A program made the position numbers and the translations under genes. A DNA stretch of 64,000 bases from Amphritea atlantica. Lineage in GTDB: Bacteria; Pseudomonadota; Gammaproteobacteria; Pseudomonadales; Balneatricaceae. The stretch spans positions 88,883-152,882 of the forward strand of contig NZ_FOGB01000007.1 of NCBI RefSeq assembly GCF_900111095.1, given 5' to 3'. The notes under the pieces were generated by a model. It worked only from the letters and a program-made list of their open reading frames with translations. It had not been told where the DNA came from and searched no databases. Shown here in pieces: positions 1 to 8,682 of the stretch. Numbering within the stretch: the first letter of the stretch is position 1; every line of letters begins with the position of its first letter.

Positions 1-66
1 ATTCCAGCATATGATTTTTCTCTGTGCCCTCGGTGTTCTCTGTGGTGAAATCAAATTCAGTCGTTT

Positions 67-263
67 GTTAAACAGTCTATCGATGAGTTCCGGCTATTCA
101 GGCTTTGTACACCTTCAAAAACAGATAGTCTTTATCTCATGAGGCTGTAGAGAAAAGATATGAGCTTTCTTCGTAGTCTTGGTGTCCTCTGAAGAGATAG
201 CAACATGAGCAACCAGACAATATGAACGTTAAACACTTTATCCATGAGTTCTGGCTGTTCGGG
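67..263. repeat. Imperfect direct repeat duplicating the start of the DUF817 gene
   Basis: Positions 67-102 and 228-263 align without gaps at 30 of 36 bases. The second copy is codons 3-14 of the downstream membrane protein gene. The first copy, read in the same frame, gives a related peptide (VKQSIDEFRLF against [11 protein letters not shown]) and then diverges. This looks like a truncated duplication of the gene's 5' end. The rest of 1-221 contains no convincing gene. Confidence 0.45.
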
Positions 264-1061
264 ATTAAACAGGCATATGCCTCTGTTTTTGGCGGCTTCC
301 TGCTGGGAGTAATGATTGTTACCCGGCTATGGTATCCGTTAGAAAGTCTGCATCGTTATGATTTTATCTTTCTTGCGGCGATCGCTTTTCAACTGTTTTT
401 GTTAGCCTTTAAGCTGGAAACGTTGCGCGAGTCGGTTGTTATTATTGTGTTTCACTTTGTAGCGACCCTGATGGAGCTATTCAAAACCTCTGACGCTATC
501 GGCTCCTGGGTTTATCCCGAAGAGTATATCTTTGGGGTTGGCAATGTCCCACTGTTTACCGGCTTTATGTATAGCGCGGTCGGCAGTTATATCGCCCGTG
601 TCTGGCGAATCTTCGAGTTTGAGTATTCCAGCTATCCGCCAAAATGGGTGACTATTCTGCTGGTAATTCTGGTCTATGCGAACTTCTTCAGCCATCACTA
701 CATCTGGGATATGCGCTGGCTGTTGCTGGGAGTCACTGTGGCGCTGTTTTATAAGACCGATATCTATTTCAGGGTTCGTAAAACCCACCGCAAGATGCCG
801 ATCCTGCTGGGGTGGTTTCTGGTCGCTCTGTTTATCTGGTTTGCTGAAAATATCGCCACCTATGCCAATATCTGGATCTACCCTAATCAGGTTGACGAAT
901 GGCATATGGTGTCGGTCGCTAAGCTCAGTTCATGGTTCTTGCTGATGTTGCTCAGTTTTGTGCTGGTGTCGATTATCAATACCGTTCGGATACGTACAGC
1001 AGAGGGGCGTGTTACATCCCTGCAAGATGCTGGCATAGCTGTAACTAACAGAGGTGATTAG
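222..1061 (+). CDS. DUF817 family integral membrane protein
   Basis: The 279-residue product is strongly hydrophobic, with about eight predicted membrane segments from residue 15 to 255 separated by short loops. Conserved polar and aromatic positions ([12 protein letters not shown] near residue 85, [12 protein letters not shown] near residue 207) match my memory of DUF817, a family of unknown function with inner-membrane topology. The ATG at 222 lacks a good Shine-Dalgarno sequence. It is followed by a gene-poor stretch, so it is probably monocistronic. The family assignment is recognition by eye; no biochemical role can be stated. Confidence 0.75.
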   Translation: MNVKHFIHEFWLFGIKQAYASVFGGFLLGVMIVTRLWYPLESLHRYDFIFLAAIAFQLFLLAFKLETLRESVVIIVFHFVATLMELFKTSDAIGSWVYPEEYIFGVGNVPLFTGFMYSAVGSYIARVWRIFEFEYSSYPPKWVTILLVILVYANFFSHHYIWDMRWLLLGVTVALFYKTDIYFRVRKTHRKMPILLGWFLVALFIWFAENIATYANIWIYPNQVDEWHMVSVAKLSSWFLLMLLSFVLVSIINTVRIRTAEGRVTSLQDAGIAVTNRGD

Positions 1062-1491
1062 CCTCTGCTTTCTGCGTTAGCCAAAGAGTTCGATTAAAGA
1101 GTCTGATCAAAGAGCTCTCAAATAACCCTCTTAAAGAGCTTTGCTATCTGGTATCGACTTTCAAACGGTCGGTTTTGTCCTGTGCTATATATTATTATCG
1201 ATTGCGTTTGTCTGTGTCGATTTTTGTGGCGACTCCCATTATTTCAGCGTAGATTCGCAGGGTGAAGAGCGTCTCCGTGGCGCACCTCTCAGGTTTTGCA
1301 GATCAACAATGAACATCTCTTTTGCATGTGCAGGTTGATATTATGAGCGACTGGTTAGCTGTTGCTAAACAAGTTTCATGTTGTTGGCTTGAGGGGCAAT
1401 ATATAACAGCATTTGTTCCGGGCAGACGGGAGCAAAGAGATATGTCACAGCTAGAAAATCTATTCTGACGTATATAACACAAGGGCGTGGT
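1062..1491. other. Gene-poor 430-bp intergenic region
   Basis: No supported large gene lies here. AAAGAG occurs at 1083, 1096 and 1109, giving a 13-bp period, and again at 1133. A 41-codon frame, 1343-1468 forward (starting MSDWLAVAKQV), has only a weak upstream AGG and no recognised similarity. A forward frame from 1141 begins with TTG and looks spurious. The promoter of the 1492 gene probably lies in the AT-rich part near 1400. Confidence 0.4.
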
Positions 1492-1773
1492 ATGAATCTG
1501 GATAAAGCGAGAAAGCGGATCGAGAAGCATGTGAAGAAAGGTTTCAGGGGGTATCCGATGATCTCTCTGTGTTATTCAGGAGAAACGACAGAGTGTGCAA
1601 CACAGGTTGTGATTCAGTTTATTGCTGCAGAGGGCGCTGAACCTCAGGAACAGCGGTTTGCCGCAAAAACGGATATCAGGAAGGATGAAGTTGTCCAGAC
1701 CACGCTATTGAAAATCATTGAACGGGCTGAGGCAAATACGGTCACAGAATCAGAGGTGGTTGCGGTTAGTTAG
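1492..1773 (+). CDS. Small hypothetical protein (93 aa)
   Basis: This is a soluble 93-residue protein with a basic N-terminus (MNLDKARKRIEKHVKKGFRG), a predicted beta-rich middle and an acidic C-terminal helix. I do not recognise the family. There is no signal peptide or membrane segment. Coding is supported by a clean frame with normal codon use and a position just upstream of an acetyltransferase gene, 51 bp away, with which it may be co-transcribed. No function is proposed. Confidence 0.6.
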   Translation: MNLDKARKRIEKHVKKGFRGYPMISLCYSGETTECATQVVIQFIAAEGAEPQEQRFAAKTDIRKDEVVQTTLLKIIERAEANTVTESEVVAVS

Positions 1774-1824
1774 TAACCCCCGGATGCTTGGCAGAGACCG
1801 TCTCGCATACAATCAAAAGGAACG

Positions 1825-2376
1825 ATGACTATGACAGGAATCTATCTTCAGCCAACGCTGACCGGCAAGATGATAACCCTTCGGCCACTGCTGGACGAAG
1901 ATTTTGAGGCTCTTTATGAGGCTGCCTCGGACCCCGTCATCTGGGCAATGCATCCAGACTCCCTTCGCTACGAGCGGGATATTTTTGAGCAGCGTTTTTT
2001 TAACAGCGCGATCAGTAGTGGCGGCGCCCTGGCGGTGATTGATAATCGCACGGCCCGGATGATCGGTTCTTCCCGTTACTATGACTGGAATCCTGAGCAA
2101 CGCGAAGTAGCGATAGGCTTTACTTTTATCGAGCAGGCTTATTGGGGCAAGGGCGTGAATACCGAGATGAAAGCGCTGATGCTGAATCATATTTTTGAGT
2201 ATGTTGATACGGTCTGGTTTCATATAGCGGAGGAGAATATCCGCTCGGTTAAAGCCGTTGAAAAGCTCGGGGCAATCTACTCACATAAAGAGAATAAAGC
2301 GGTTGAAGACAAACCGTTTGTGCAGCTGTATTACCGGCTGACACTACCTGCTTATCGCAAGGCTTGCGGGGTGTAG
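1825..2376 (+). CDS. GNAT family N-acetyltransferase (RimJ/RimL-like)
   Basis: The 183-residue product has the layout of the RimJ/RimL type of acetyl-CoA-dependent N-acetyltransferases: an N-terminal TLRPLLDEDFEALYEAASDP segment, a central IGSSRYYD strand, the acetyl-CoA loop region around YWGKGVNTEMKALML (residues 110-125) and the C-terminal ENIRSVKAVEKLGA motif near residue 140. The start ATG at 1825 follows AAAAGGA at good spacing. The substrate cannot be deduced; relatives modify ribosomal protein N-termini, other proteins or small amines. Confidence 0.85.
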   Translation: MTMTGIYLQPTLTGKMITLRPLLDEDFEALYEAASDPVIWAMHPDSLRYERDIFEQRFFNSAISSGGALAVIDNRTARMIGSSRYYDWNPEQREVAIGFTFIEQAYWGKGVNTEMKALMLNHIFEYVDTVWFHIAEENIRSVKAVEKLGAIYSHKENKAVEDKPFVQLYYRLTLPAYRKACGV

Positions 2377-2413
2377 GTGGTTTTATTAATTGATGACAAA
2401 CAGGGTGAACAGT

Positions 2414-2821
2414 ATGACCTATCCAATTGAGGGTTCTTGCCAGTGTGGTGGCGTTAAGTACCGGTTGTTAGCTGCGCCGCAGATGGTAGTCGCCTGCCAT
2501 TGCAAAGAGTGCCAGAAACTTTCAACCAGTGCTTTCAGTATCACCGCCATGGTAAATACGTCTGATCTGGAGTTTGAAGGTGAGATGGCTGAATGGAGCC
2601 GGTTAGCGGACAGCGGCAACACCAGTGGCGCTAAATTTTGTCCGACCTGTGGTAACCGGATCTATCATTTTAATCCCGCTGAGCCTGATAAGATTAAGCT
2701 CAAACCATCGAATCTCTCCGATACCAGTATTATCCAGCCGACCGCCCATGTCTGGGTCAGTGAAAAGCAGGACTGGTTCACTATACCGGAAGGCGTGAAA
2801 GTGTTTGATAAACAGCCCTGA
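2414..2821 (+). CDS. GFA-type zinc-binding protein
   Basis: The product of about 135 residues carries the cysteine pattern of the GFA (glutathione-dependent formaldehyde-activating enzyme) fold: CQCGG near the N-terminus, CHCKECQ about 25 residues later, and CPTCGN around residue 75. These cysteines bind zinc in the family. Only some members act on S-hydroxymethylglutathione, and many have unknown substrates, so the activity is not assigned. The ATG at 2414 is preferred because the GFA domain starts four residues later and AGGGTG precedes it; the in-frame TTG at 2390 and ATG at 2393 are alternatives. It lies 37 bp after the acetyltransferase gene. Confidence 0.8.
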   Translation: MTYPIEGSCQCGGVKYRLLAAPQMVVACHCKECQKLSTSAFSITAMVNTSDLEFEGEMAEWSRLADSGNTSGAKFCPTCGNRIYHFNPAEPDKIKLKPSNLSDTSIIQPTAHVWVSEKQDWFTIPEGVKVFDKQP

Positions 2822-2855
2822 TATCGCGACTGCGTAAGGGCAATAAAAGGCAGAG

Positions 2856-2887
2856 TGCTCCAGTCTTTTCACCGGGAGACTGGAGCA
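2856..2887. terminator. Hairpin between convergent genes, possible bidirectional terminator
   Basis: TGCTCCAGTCT at 2856-2866 pairs perfectly with AGACTGGAGCA at 2877-2887 around a 10-base loop. It sits between the stop codons of convergent genes ending at 2821 and 2922. Neither flank has a long T tract, so termination efficiency is uncertain. Confidence 0.4.
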
Positions 2888-2921
2888 GGGTAAAACCGTT
2901 CCGGATTATCCGTTTCTGGCT

Positions 2922-5354
2922 TCACCAGTGCCCATAGCGATTCATATCATACACGCCCGCTTCCAGCGGGTGGATTGCCTCCATATACGCAGTGAAACTG
3001 TGAAATACCTGCCAGAACTGCGGATTCATCCGGCCCACACCCCAGCGTTCGACGAACTGATCAAATGCGCTATCCGAGTCGATAGCTTCGAAGGAACTCA
3101 CAAAATCATCCAGTTGTGATTGCTTAAGCTGCAAAATCAGGTTGGGATAGCTGCCAACCGGTTCCGACAGAATTGTCAGGGTATCGAGATCTTCCTGATA
3201 GCGCAGTGATTCCCCCAGCAGGAAAGCGACGCTGCTGTGACGACGGTTACGTAGCAGAGTAAAGACCTTAAACTGTTTATCTGCAGTTGCACTATCACTG
3301 TCTGTAGTTGTTTTGTCCAGATTGATCCTTACAAAGGTAACTTCAGGCAGCCACTTAATAGCGGTTAAATCGGCAGCAGGTTTAGCGGCAATATTACTCA
3401 GCGCGAGAGTGTCGTTTTCATTGGCTGAGCCCGGTATACGCTGTTTGCAATCGTTGCAGCGGTTGATGTTGTCGGTGCCGGTCAGTTGCGGATATCGTTC
3501 TAGCAGGGTTCGTAGTAACTCCTCTTTTGGCTTATCGCTGCTGAAGGCGATATTGCTGGGGGTCCGGGTATCCAGATCGTGGTAGGTGATTTTGGCCTTA
3601 ATTCTGGCGGAGGACTGATACCAGTCAGAGTAGATGGTCTGTCTTGAAGCTGCTGGCATGAAACGCAGAAAATTGGTTTCCGAGCCGTTTCTTATCAGAT
3701 CAAAATAGAGCCGGGTCTGCGCCTGATGGGACACACTGCCAAAGACATCGAAGTTAACCACCAGTTCGTAATAGGTTCTCTCCAGCAAGGGGTAGCCCAT
3801 CACCCAAGCGGTGAGGGGGATCTCCCCCTGCCAGCCGCTAGTGACCGATGCGCTGTTGTGGTGACGGAAAACGGTTAAAAAAGCGTTGTCATTGGTTTGA
3901 TCGCCATCCCAGATCTGCTGCAGTACTGCGCCGGATGGATATGCCTGCTGATAGGCTTTCTGACGCATGTCCAGATAGCTGTTGCGCTTGTCGCTGTAGG
4001 TGAACCACTGACTGCCAAAGTCCAGTAGTGAGCTTTTTTCGCCCGGCAGGCCCAGATAGTCGTTGACCGATAACTGATACTCAGGATTATTGCTATAGAG
4101 CTCAGTGTCAGGGGACTCAAACATCACCCAGAACTGGTCACGGATAACGTTGGTTGCGATCTGTCCACGGCACACCGGCCCCCGGATAAAGTTTCTGACA
4201 AAGAAGCGGGCATCATTGAGCAGAAAGCGGTAGCGTAGTTTCGCCGGTATCGCTGCAAACGTGATAAAGGGGTTGGAGCGTTCCTCGTACCCATAGCCGG
4301 GCAGGGAGTCAACTTGCCAGTCAGTGCTGTAAAACAGCTTTTGGTACTGCTCAAGTCTCTGAGAATCAAAACGGTAGGTGATATGGGTTTTATGTACGAC
4401 GGTGCCTGGTAGTGGTATTAGTCGATAATAAAACCGCTGTTGCGGGGTGTTGTCAGGGCGGTCGTTAGGTCGCACCGTTGGTACAATAACCGGTTTCTCT
4501 CCCGCAGGGGTATAGGAACGTATCAGTTGGTAAAACCGGGTTGTTGGGTGGTTCTGGCCGTCAGACTGGTCGGCACTGTTGAGATACAGATGGCCGAGAA
4601 ACAGATGTTCGTAGAGATAGCGCGATAGCAGTATCGAACGTTTATCTCTCCGGTTTAGCCAATCCTCCCAGCGGCTGATCATCAGTTGATCGGTATCACT
4701 GATGGCGACTGGCGGTGTGTCGATTTTCGCCCCCTGTTTCAGCCAGGTGGAGAGAGTCTGGTACTCCTGCTTATCCAGCCCGGACACCGCCAGCGGCATC
4801 CCTCCATGGGGAAACTTATCGACATAGTCGTTGAACTCTCCCGGCGCGGGGCAGTAGTTGACCCGGTCAAAGCCCAGCTCAATCGTATCCGGTACCCGGG
4901 TGTTTGTCGTTAACGGGTTGTTCTGGCCAAGATCCAGCATCTGCTGCATGAGTGGTGGAGTGGTGTTATCCGCTTTATCACTGTACTCGGAAAGCACCGA
5001 ATAGAAACCTTTTTTTAGCCACTCTTCTGGTGTTTGAGCATCAATGTAGAGGCGGGTTGGAGGGCTGTCCTTGAGTCGGCCACCATCATAAACACGGGCT
5101 TTGGAGGCACCACGTTCCAGCCCCTGAAATGATTCCAGTTTCAGCTGGCAGGGCGCGTCATAGCATGAATGACATGCGAGGCATTTAGTGTCCAGTATCG
5201 GGCGGATATTTTGGGTGAAACTGTAACTTTGTGTCGCGGTAATAACCCGGGGTTTAACCTGTTCAGCCTGTCGATCATTATCGGAGAACAAGAATAAAAT
5301 GCCGACGACAAAAATAACACTTGCGTAGGTTCTTCCCTGTACTGGTTTTTTCAT
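2922..5354 (-). CDS. cti: Fatty acid cis/trans isomerase (periplasmic c-type cytochrome)
   Basis: The 810-residue protein begins with a short basic segment and a hydrophobic export signal (residues 10-26). A single CLACH haem c attachment motif follows around residue 57, embedded in a cysteine-rich CHSCYDAPC segment. Length, haem position and the overall sequence match Cti. That periplasmic haemoprotein converts cis-unsaturated membrane acyl chains to trans in Pseudomonas and Vibrio, a fast response to solvent, heat or membrane stress. A second CNDCKQR cysteine pair lies near residue 645. The gene is monocistronic, faces away from the cation-efflux gene and shares a convergent hairpin with the GFA gene. 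Confidence 0.9.
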   Translation of the reverse strand: MKKPVQGRTYASVIFVVGILFLFSDNDRQAEQVKPRVITATQSYSFTQNIRPILDTKCLACHSCYDAPCQLKLESFQGLERGASKARVYDGGRLKDSPPTRLYIDAQTPEEWLKKGFYSVLSEYSDKADNTTPPLMQQMLDLGQNNPLTTNTRVPDTIELGFDRVNYCPAPGEFNDYVDKFPHGGMPLAVSGLDKQEYQTLSTWLKQGAKIDTPPVAISDTDQLMISRWEDWLNRRDKRSILLSRYLYEHLFLGHLYLNSADQSDGQNHPTTRFYQLIRSYTPAGEKPVIVPTVRPNDRPDNTPQQRFYYRLIPLPGTVVHKTHITYRFDSQRLEQYQKLFYSTDWQVDSLPGYGYEERSNPFITFAAIPAKLRYRFLLNDARFFVRNFIRGPVCRGQIATNVIRDQFWVMFESPDTELYSNNPEYQLSVNDYLGLPGEKSSLLDFGSQWFTYSDKRNSYLDMRQKAYQQAYPSGAVLQQIWDGDQTNDNAFLTVFRHHNSASVTSGWQGEIPLTAWVMGYPLLERTYYELVVNFDVFGSVSHQAQTRLYFDLIRNGSETNFLRFMPAASRQTIYSDWYQSSARIKAKITYHDLDTRTPSNIAFSSDKPKEELLRTLLERYPQLTGTDNINRCNDCKQRIPGSANENDTLALSNIAAKPAADLTAIKWLPEVTFVRINLDKTTTDSDSATADKQFKVFTLLRNRRHSSVAFLLGESLRYQEDLDTLTILSEPVGSYPNLILQLKQSQLDDFVSSFEAIDSDSAFDQFVERWGVGRMNPQFWQVFHSFTAYMEAIHPLEAGVYDMNRYGHW

Positions 5355-5539
5355 TCGCTGTTTTATGTCACTCTAATTGGACCGACAGATTAACAAATGC
5401 CGGAATTACTTCAACAGGTTACCATAACGCTCATATTTCCTGATGAGTAATTAACAACATCCAGTCACTCAATTGCTATTATCGATTGAAGCAGTTTTTT
5501 CGTCAGTGTGCTGGTTCAGCGGATACACTAAGGAACTCT

Positions 5540-6472
5540 ATGGGACACCATCACAGCCATCACCAGGGCCATAGCCATAGCCATAGCCATCAGGTCACCA
5601 ATTATAACCGGGCATTTGCCATCGGCATCGCTCTTAATCTTATGTTTGTGGTGGTTGAAGTGATCTATGGGGCGTTGTCAGAATCGTTGGCACTGATCGC
5701 AGATGCAGGACACAATCTCAGTGATGTATTCAGTCTGATTCTTGCGTGGGGAGCCAGTGTGCTTGCCAAAAAAGCGGCCACCGAAAAGCGTACCTATGGT
5801 TTGCGTAAGGCGACGGTGATGGCTTCACTAGGCAGCGCTATTCTGTTACTGATTGCGCTCGGTGGTATTGCCTGGGAAGCACTAAACCGTTTTTCCAATC
5901 CAGCGCCAGTCGCAGGGATGACTGTCATAGTAGTGGCTGCCATTGGGGTGGTCATCAATACTGTCACAGCGCTGCTGTTTTTTAGCGGACAGAAAGATGA
6001 TCTGAATATCAAGGGCGCTTTTCTGCATATGGCGGCGGATGCAGTGGTATCGTTGGGCGTGGTGATCGCTGGCCTGTTTATCCTGTTTAAGGGGTGGGTA
6101 TGGATCGACCCGGTGATCAGCCTTGTTATCGTCGCGGTTATTCTGGTTGGTACGTGGGGATTGCTTAAGGATTCGATGAACTATGCACTGGATGCGGTGC
6201 CGGATAGCGTCGATATCCCTGCCTTAAAGCAATACCTCAATGGCCTGGAATCAGTGGAGCGTATTCATGATCTGCATGTCTGGCCTTTAAGTACAACGGA
6301 GATCGCGCTGACCGTGCATCTGGTGGTCGATCAGTGTGAGCTGAATAACCAGTTTCTGCGGGATCAGCAGCAATACCTTCACGATTATTTTGGCATCGAG
6401 CATTCCACGATACAGATTGAATCCTCCACGGCGGAACAAAACTGTATGTTAGATAATGCTAAGCCGTCCTGA
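5540..6472 (+). CDS. Cation diffusion facilitator family transporter (CzcD/ZitB-like)
   Basis: The 310-residue protein starts with a histidine-rich cytoplasmic tail (MGHHHSHHQGHSHSHSH), followed by six predicted membrane segments. The two HxxxD metal sites are present: HNLSD in TM2 and HMAAD in TM5. The C-terminal cytoplasmic domain ends near residue 300. Known relatives export zinc, and sometimes cadmium, cobalt or iron, by proton antiport. The ATG at 5540 is chosen over an upstream in-frame TTG at 5486 because AAGGAAC lies directly in front of it and the His-rich tail is typical of the family. The metal is not determined by sequence. Confidence 0.9.
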   Translation: MGHHHSHHQGHSHSHSHQVTNYNRAFAIGIALNLMFVVVEVIYGALSESLALIADAGHNLSDVFSLILAWGASVLAKKAATEKRTYGLRKATVMASLGSAILLLIALGGIAWEALNRFSNPAPVAGMTVIVVAAIGVVINTVTALLFFSGQKDDLNIKGAFLHMAADAVVSLGVVIAGLFILFKGWVWIDPVISLVIVAVILVGTWGLLKDSMNYALDAVPDSVDIPALKQYLNGLESVERIHDLHVWPLSTTEIALTVHLVVDQCELNNQFLRDQQQYLHDYFGIEHSTIQIESSTAEQNCMLDNAKPS

Positions 6473-6484
6473 GTGCCGCTGAGT

Positions 6485-6554
6485 CATATCAGCTCATCAT
6501 ATCAGCTCATCATATCAGCTCATCATATCAGCTCATCATATCAGCTCATCATAT
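6485..6554. repeat. Five-copy 13-bp tandem repeat
   Basis: The unit CATATCAGCTCAT is repeated five times without mismatch at 6485-6549, followed by a partial copy. It fills the gap between the stop of the efflux gene (6472) and the stop of the convergent gene at 6554. Copies are identical, which suggests recent expansion by slippage. Confidence 0.9.
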
Positions 6555-7156
6555 TAGTCCACTGTAGAGAAAATGGTGCTTAACTGTGGATCATTAATCT
6601 GGCTGGCCGGAGTAAGTGTCTGGCGCTTCCAGGGGATGAAGCCTAAAAACCAGCAGCGCCAGAAGCGAACTGATGCCTGAGGGTTTTCCTGTAGCAGTTG
6701 TTCCAGCGTTTGCGCCTTGCCCAGCTCAATGCCTAAGGCATCTTTATAAACCAGGTGGACAAACTTAGAGCAGAACTGACGCTGTGAATCGAAATCAAAT
6801 CCCAGATGATAGAGTGTGGTTGGGAGGGTTGCGGACAGTTTATCTGCCGATTGTTTTAGCTGTTCAATCTCTGTTGTTGAAAGAGGTTGCTTCAGGCGGC
6901 GAATCATCACTTCACCGTTGCAGGTCCGACTCAGAAATTTACGCAATGGGGTTTTGCTGACAAAGGGGACTTTGCTCTCAACGACCAGCCACTGGCCATT
7001 TTCTTTAATGGCAAAACCCACATGGGAACACCAGCTTCCGGTACCTTTGGCAACCTGCTTATAAAGGAAGGCATCAATAGAGATAAACAGAATGTCGCCT
7101 TCCTGAAGCGAGGCAGCAACTTGTTGTTCCAATGCATTAAGGTGGTAGTGTTTCAT
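6554..7156 (-). CDS. YebB/YiiX-type permuted papain-like hydrolase
   Basis: This 200-residue protein resembles the YiiX/YebB group of permuted NlpC/P60 (papain-like) cysteine enzymes. The early histidine sits in CSHVGFA near residue 44, a glutamate follows in VVESK near residue 59, and the nucleophile cysteine in FCSKFVHLVY near residue 129. In these permuted enzymes the histidine precedes the cysteine, as seen here. No signal peptide is evident, so a cytoplasmic or membrane-peripheral role on lipids or amide bonds is more likely than wall cleavage; the substrate is unknown. The stop codon touches the tandem repeat. Confidence 0.75.
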   Translation of the reverse strand: MKHYHLNALEQQVAASLQEGDILFISIDAFLYKQVAKGTGSWCSHVGFAIKENGQWLVVESKVPFVSKTPLRKFLSRTCNGEVMIRRLKQPLSTTEIEQLKQSADKLSATLPTTLYHLGFDFDSQRQFCSKFVHLVYKDALGIELGKAQTLEQLLQENPQASVRFWRCWFLGFIPWKRQTLTPASQINDPQLSTIFSTVD

Positions 7157-7304
7157 GTTCAGCTCCGTTGCTATTATGCAGTTCGATGGAGCTGATTCTG
7201 AGAGATTCCAGACGTATTATGAATCTGATGCTGAAAAGTATTAAATATTAATACTTAACGGTACAGATATACGGTTTATCGGGGGGTACTGTCGTCGGAA
7301 GTAG

Positions 7305-7335
7305 TAAAAAAGGCCGCTACCTTTCAGTACCGGCC
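7305..7335 (-). terminator. Rho-independent terminator downstream of the homocysteine methyltransferase gene
   Basis: On the reverse strand a nine-position stem with one mismatch (GGCCGGTAC against GTAGCGGCC) encloses a six-base loop and is followed by TTTTTT. It lies 37 bp after the stop codon at 7372. Confidence 0.85.
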
Positions 7336-7371
7336 CTGTTAAAGCCTGAATATTGCCGTTGAGTCAACGCG

Positions 7372-8280
7372 TTATTGTGTGAGTGTTTCACTCAATGCCT
7401 GGATATGATCAGGACCGATACCGCAGCAGCCACCAATTAACTCAGCACCGAGAGCTTGCCACTTTTGCGCCCATTGCAGATAGGTTGTAGGGGACAGGTC
7501 GGCCCGTAGCTCATTAAGGTTGTCATTTGCAGTAGCATTTTTAGGCTGAGGTGGGAATGCGTTTGCATAGGCGCCAATTTTAATCGTTTTGGCATAGTGA
7601 GCCAGTTCCTGTTTGGTCATCTCAATCGCTTCGGCAATGACCTCGGGCTGGCTGCAGTTAAATAGGATGGCATCAACGCCTGCCTGTGCCATTGATTGAA
7701 CCGCCGCAATGACGGTTTCACCGGAACGGAGCAGAGGCTGTTCTGTGGCTTCAGCGTCTTCAAGGGTGAAGGCTACCCAGAATGGTTTGTGATCCGTATC
7801 GATACGGTCGACCAGTGCTTTGATAGCCAGGGGTTCTGCAATCAGGCTTTGAGTCTCATTGAGCCAGAGATCGATATGGGGGTTAAGGGCTGTGATCAGC
7901 GGGATAGCAATCTCTTCAACCCGTTCAGGTTGATACAGATCCGCACGGTATGAGCCAAACAGAGGTGCTACCGACCCGGCGACCAGTACACCTTCCTGAC
8001 CGGTTTCATTAATGGCTTCACGGGCGACGATTGCCGACTGTTCTGCCAGTGCTACACCGCGTTCTTTAAAGCAGGCTTCACCGATATGAAAAGGTACCAG
8101 TGCATAGCTGTTAGTGGTGATAATTTCAGAGCCCGCATCAATGTAAGCCTTGTGCACCTCTTTAACAATCTCTGGGGCTTTCATCATCGCCAGTGCGGAC
8201 CATTCCGGTTGTTGAAAAGGGGCACCCCGACGCTCAAGCTCTCTGCCCATCCCACCATCAAGTATTGTAATTTTGCTCAT
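7372..8280 (-). CDS. mmuM: Homocysteine S-methyltransferase family protein
   Basis: The 302-residue product has the fold and zinc ligands of betaine/S-methylmethionine-homocysteine methyltransferases: ILDGGMGRELERRG at the N-terminus, a single cysteine in LFNCSQPE near residue 208, and the paired cysteines in GGCCGIGPDH near residue 283. E. coli MmuM uses S-methylmethionine to convert homocysteine to methionine, and this is the most likely reaction. A betaine- or DMSP-derived methyl donor is possible in a marine bacterium. The gene stands alone with its own promoter and terminator. Confidence 0.8.
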   Translation of the reverse strand: MSKITILDGGMGRELERRGAPFQQPEWSALAMMKAPEIVKEVHKAYIDAGSEIITTNSYALVPFHIGEACFKERGVALAEQSAIVAREAINETGQEGVLVAGSVAPLFGSYRADLYQPERVEEIAIPLITALNPHIDLWLNETQSLIAEPLAIKALVDRIDTDHKPFWVAFTLEDAEATEQPLLRSGETVIAAVQSMAQAGVDAILFNCSQPEVIAEAIEMTKQELAHYAKTIKIGAYANAFPPQPKNATANDNLNELRADLSPTTYLQWAQKWQALGAELIGGCCGIGPDHIQALSETLTQ

Positions 8281-8314
8281 AGCACTTTCATCAGGTTAAT
8301 TCAGAATTGGCGCA

Positions 8315-8342
8315 ATTCTATCCTCACAAAAAGAGGATTCAA
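8315..8342 (-). promoter_or_regulatory. Sigma-70-like promoter with inverted repeat, upstream of mmuM
   Basis: On the reverse strand TTGAAT (8342-8337) and TAGAAT (8320-8315) are separated by 16 bp. The spacer holds a perfect 6-bp inverted repeat (ATCCTC / GAGGAT, 7-bp gap), which could be an operator. The start codon lies 35 bp downstream of the -10 element. Confidence 0.6.
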
Positions 8343-8682
8343 ACAGGATTAACCTGATTCATCTGGAATACTGTTAATTAGTTATTAATCATTAATAAAA
8401 CCGCCCCTAAGTCTCGGGTCAGATGGCTAGCCGAGGCCTTAATTTATGGCGATAGTGGTTAAGCTGTTGGAGCCGGACGGTCATGGCGTCCGGGGGTTCA
8501 TATGATAAGTTTGACACTTTTTATTAAAGAGAAAGAGGAGGTCAACTGTTGACAGTGGTACGCTTCTTCTCGCCAAAGACAAAGAGTATCACTATGTGCT
8601 GCCTTGAGGTGCAGCTAACCAATTGAGTATGTTGAGTTTCACTGGCCCCCTGAGCAGATCAGAGGTGTTGGCGGATGTTGTT
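8343..8682. other. Non-coding stretch between maf and mmuM
   Basis: About 340 bp without a supported gene. It holds a hairpin at 8473-8493 (CCGGACG / CGTCCGG, 7-base loop, no T tract), which may be the 3' end of the maf transcript. AAGAGGAGG at 8534-8542 looks like a strong ribosome-binding site, but the only frame behind it is a 25-codon TTG-started one that I cannot support. Confidence 0.4.

Noticed and set aside
477-905. Reverse-strand frame inside the DUF817 gene
   Set aside because: It is an antisense shadow of a clear membrane protein gene and has no own signals.
1141-1338. 65-codon forward frame with hydrophobic start
   Set aside because: It begins with TTG, has no ribosome-binding site and resembles no known protein.
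6485-6554. Possible CRISPR array
   Set aside because: The 13-bp units are directly adjacent with no spacers, and no cas gene is present in the window.
8550-8627. Leader peptide behind AAGAGGAGG
   Set aside because: The only frame is a 25-codon TTG-started one without helix, attenuator or downstream gene on that strand.
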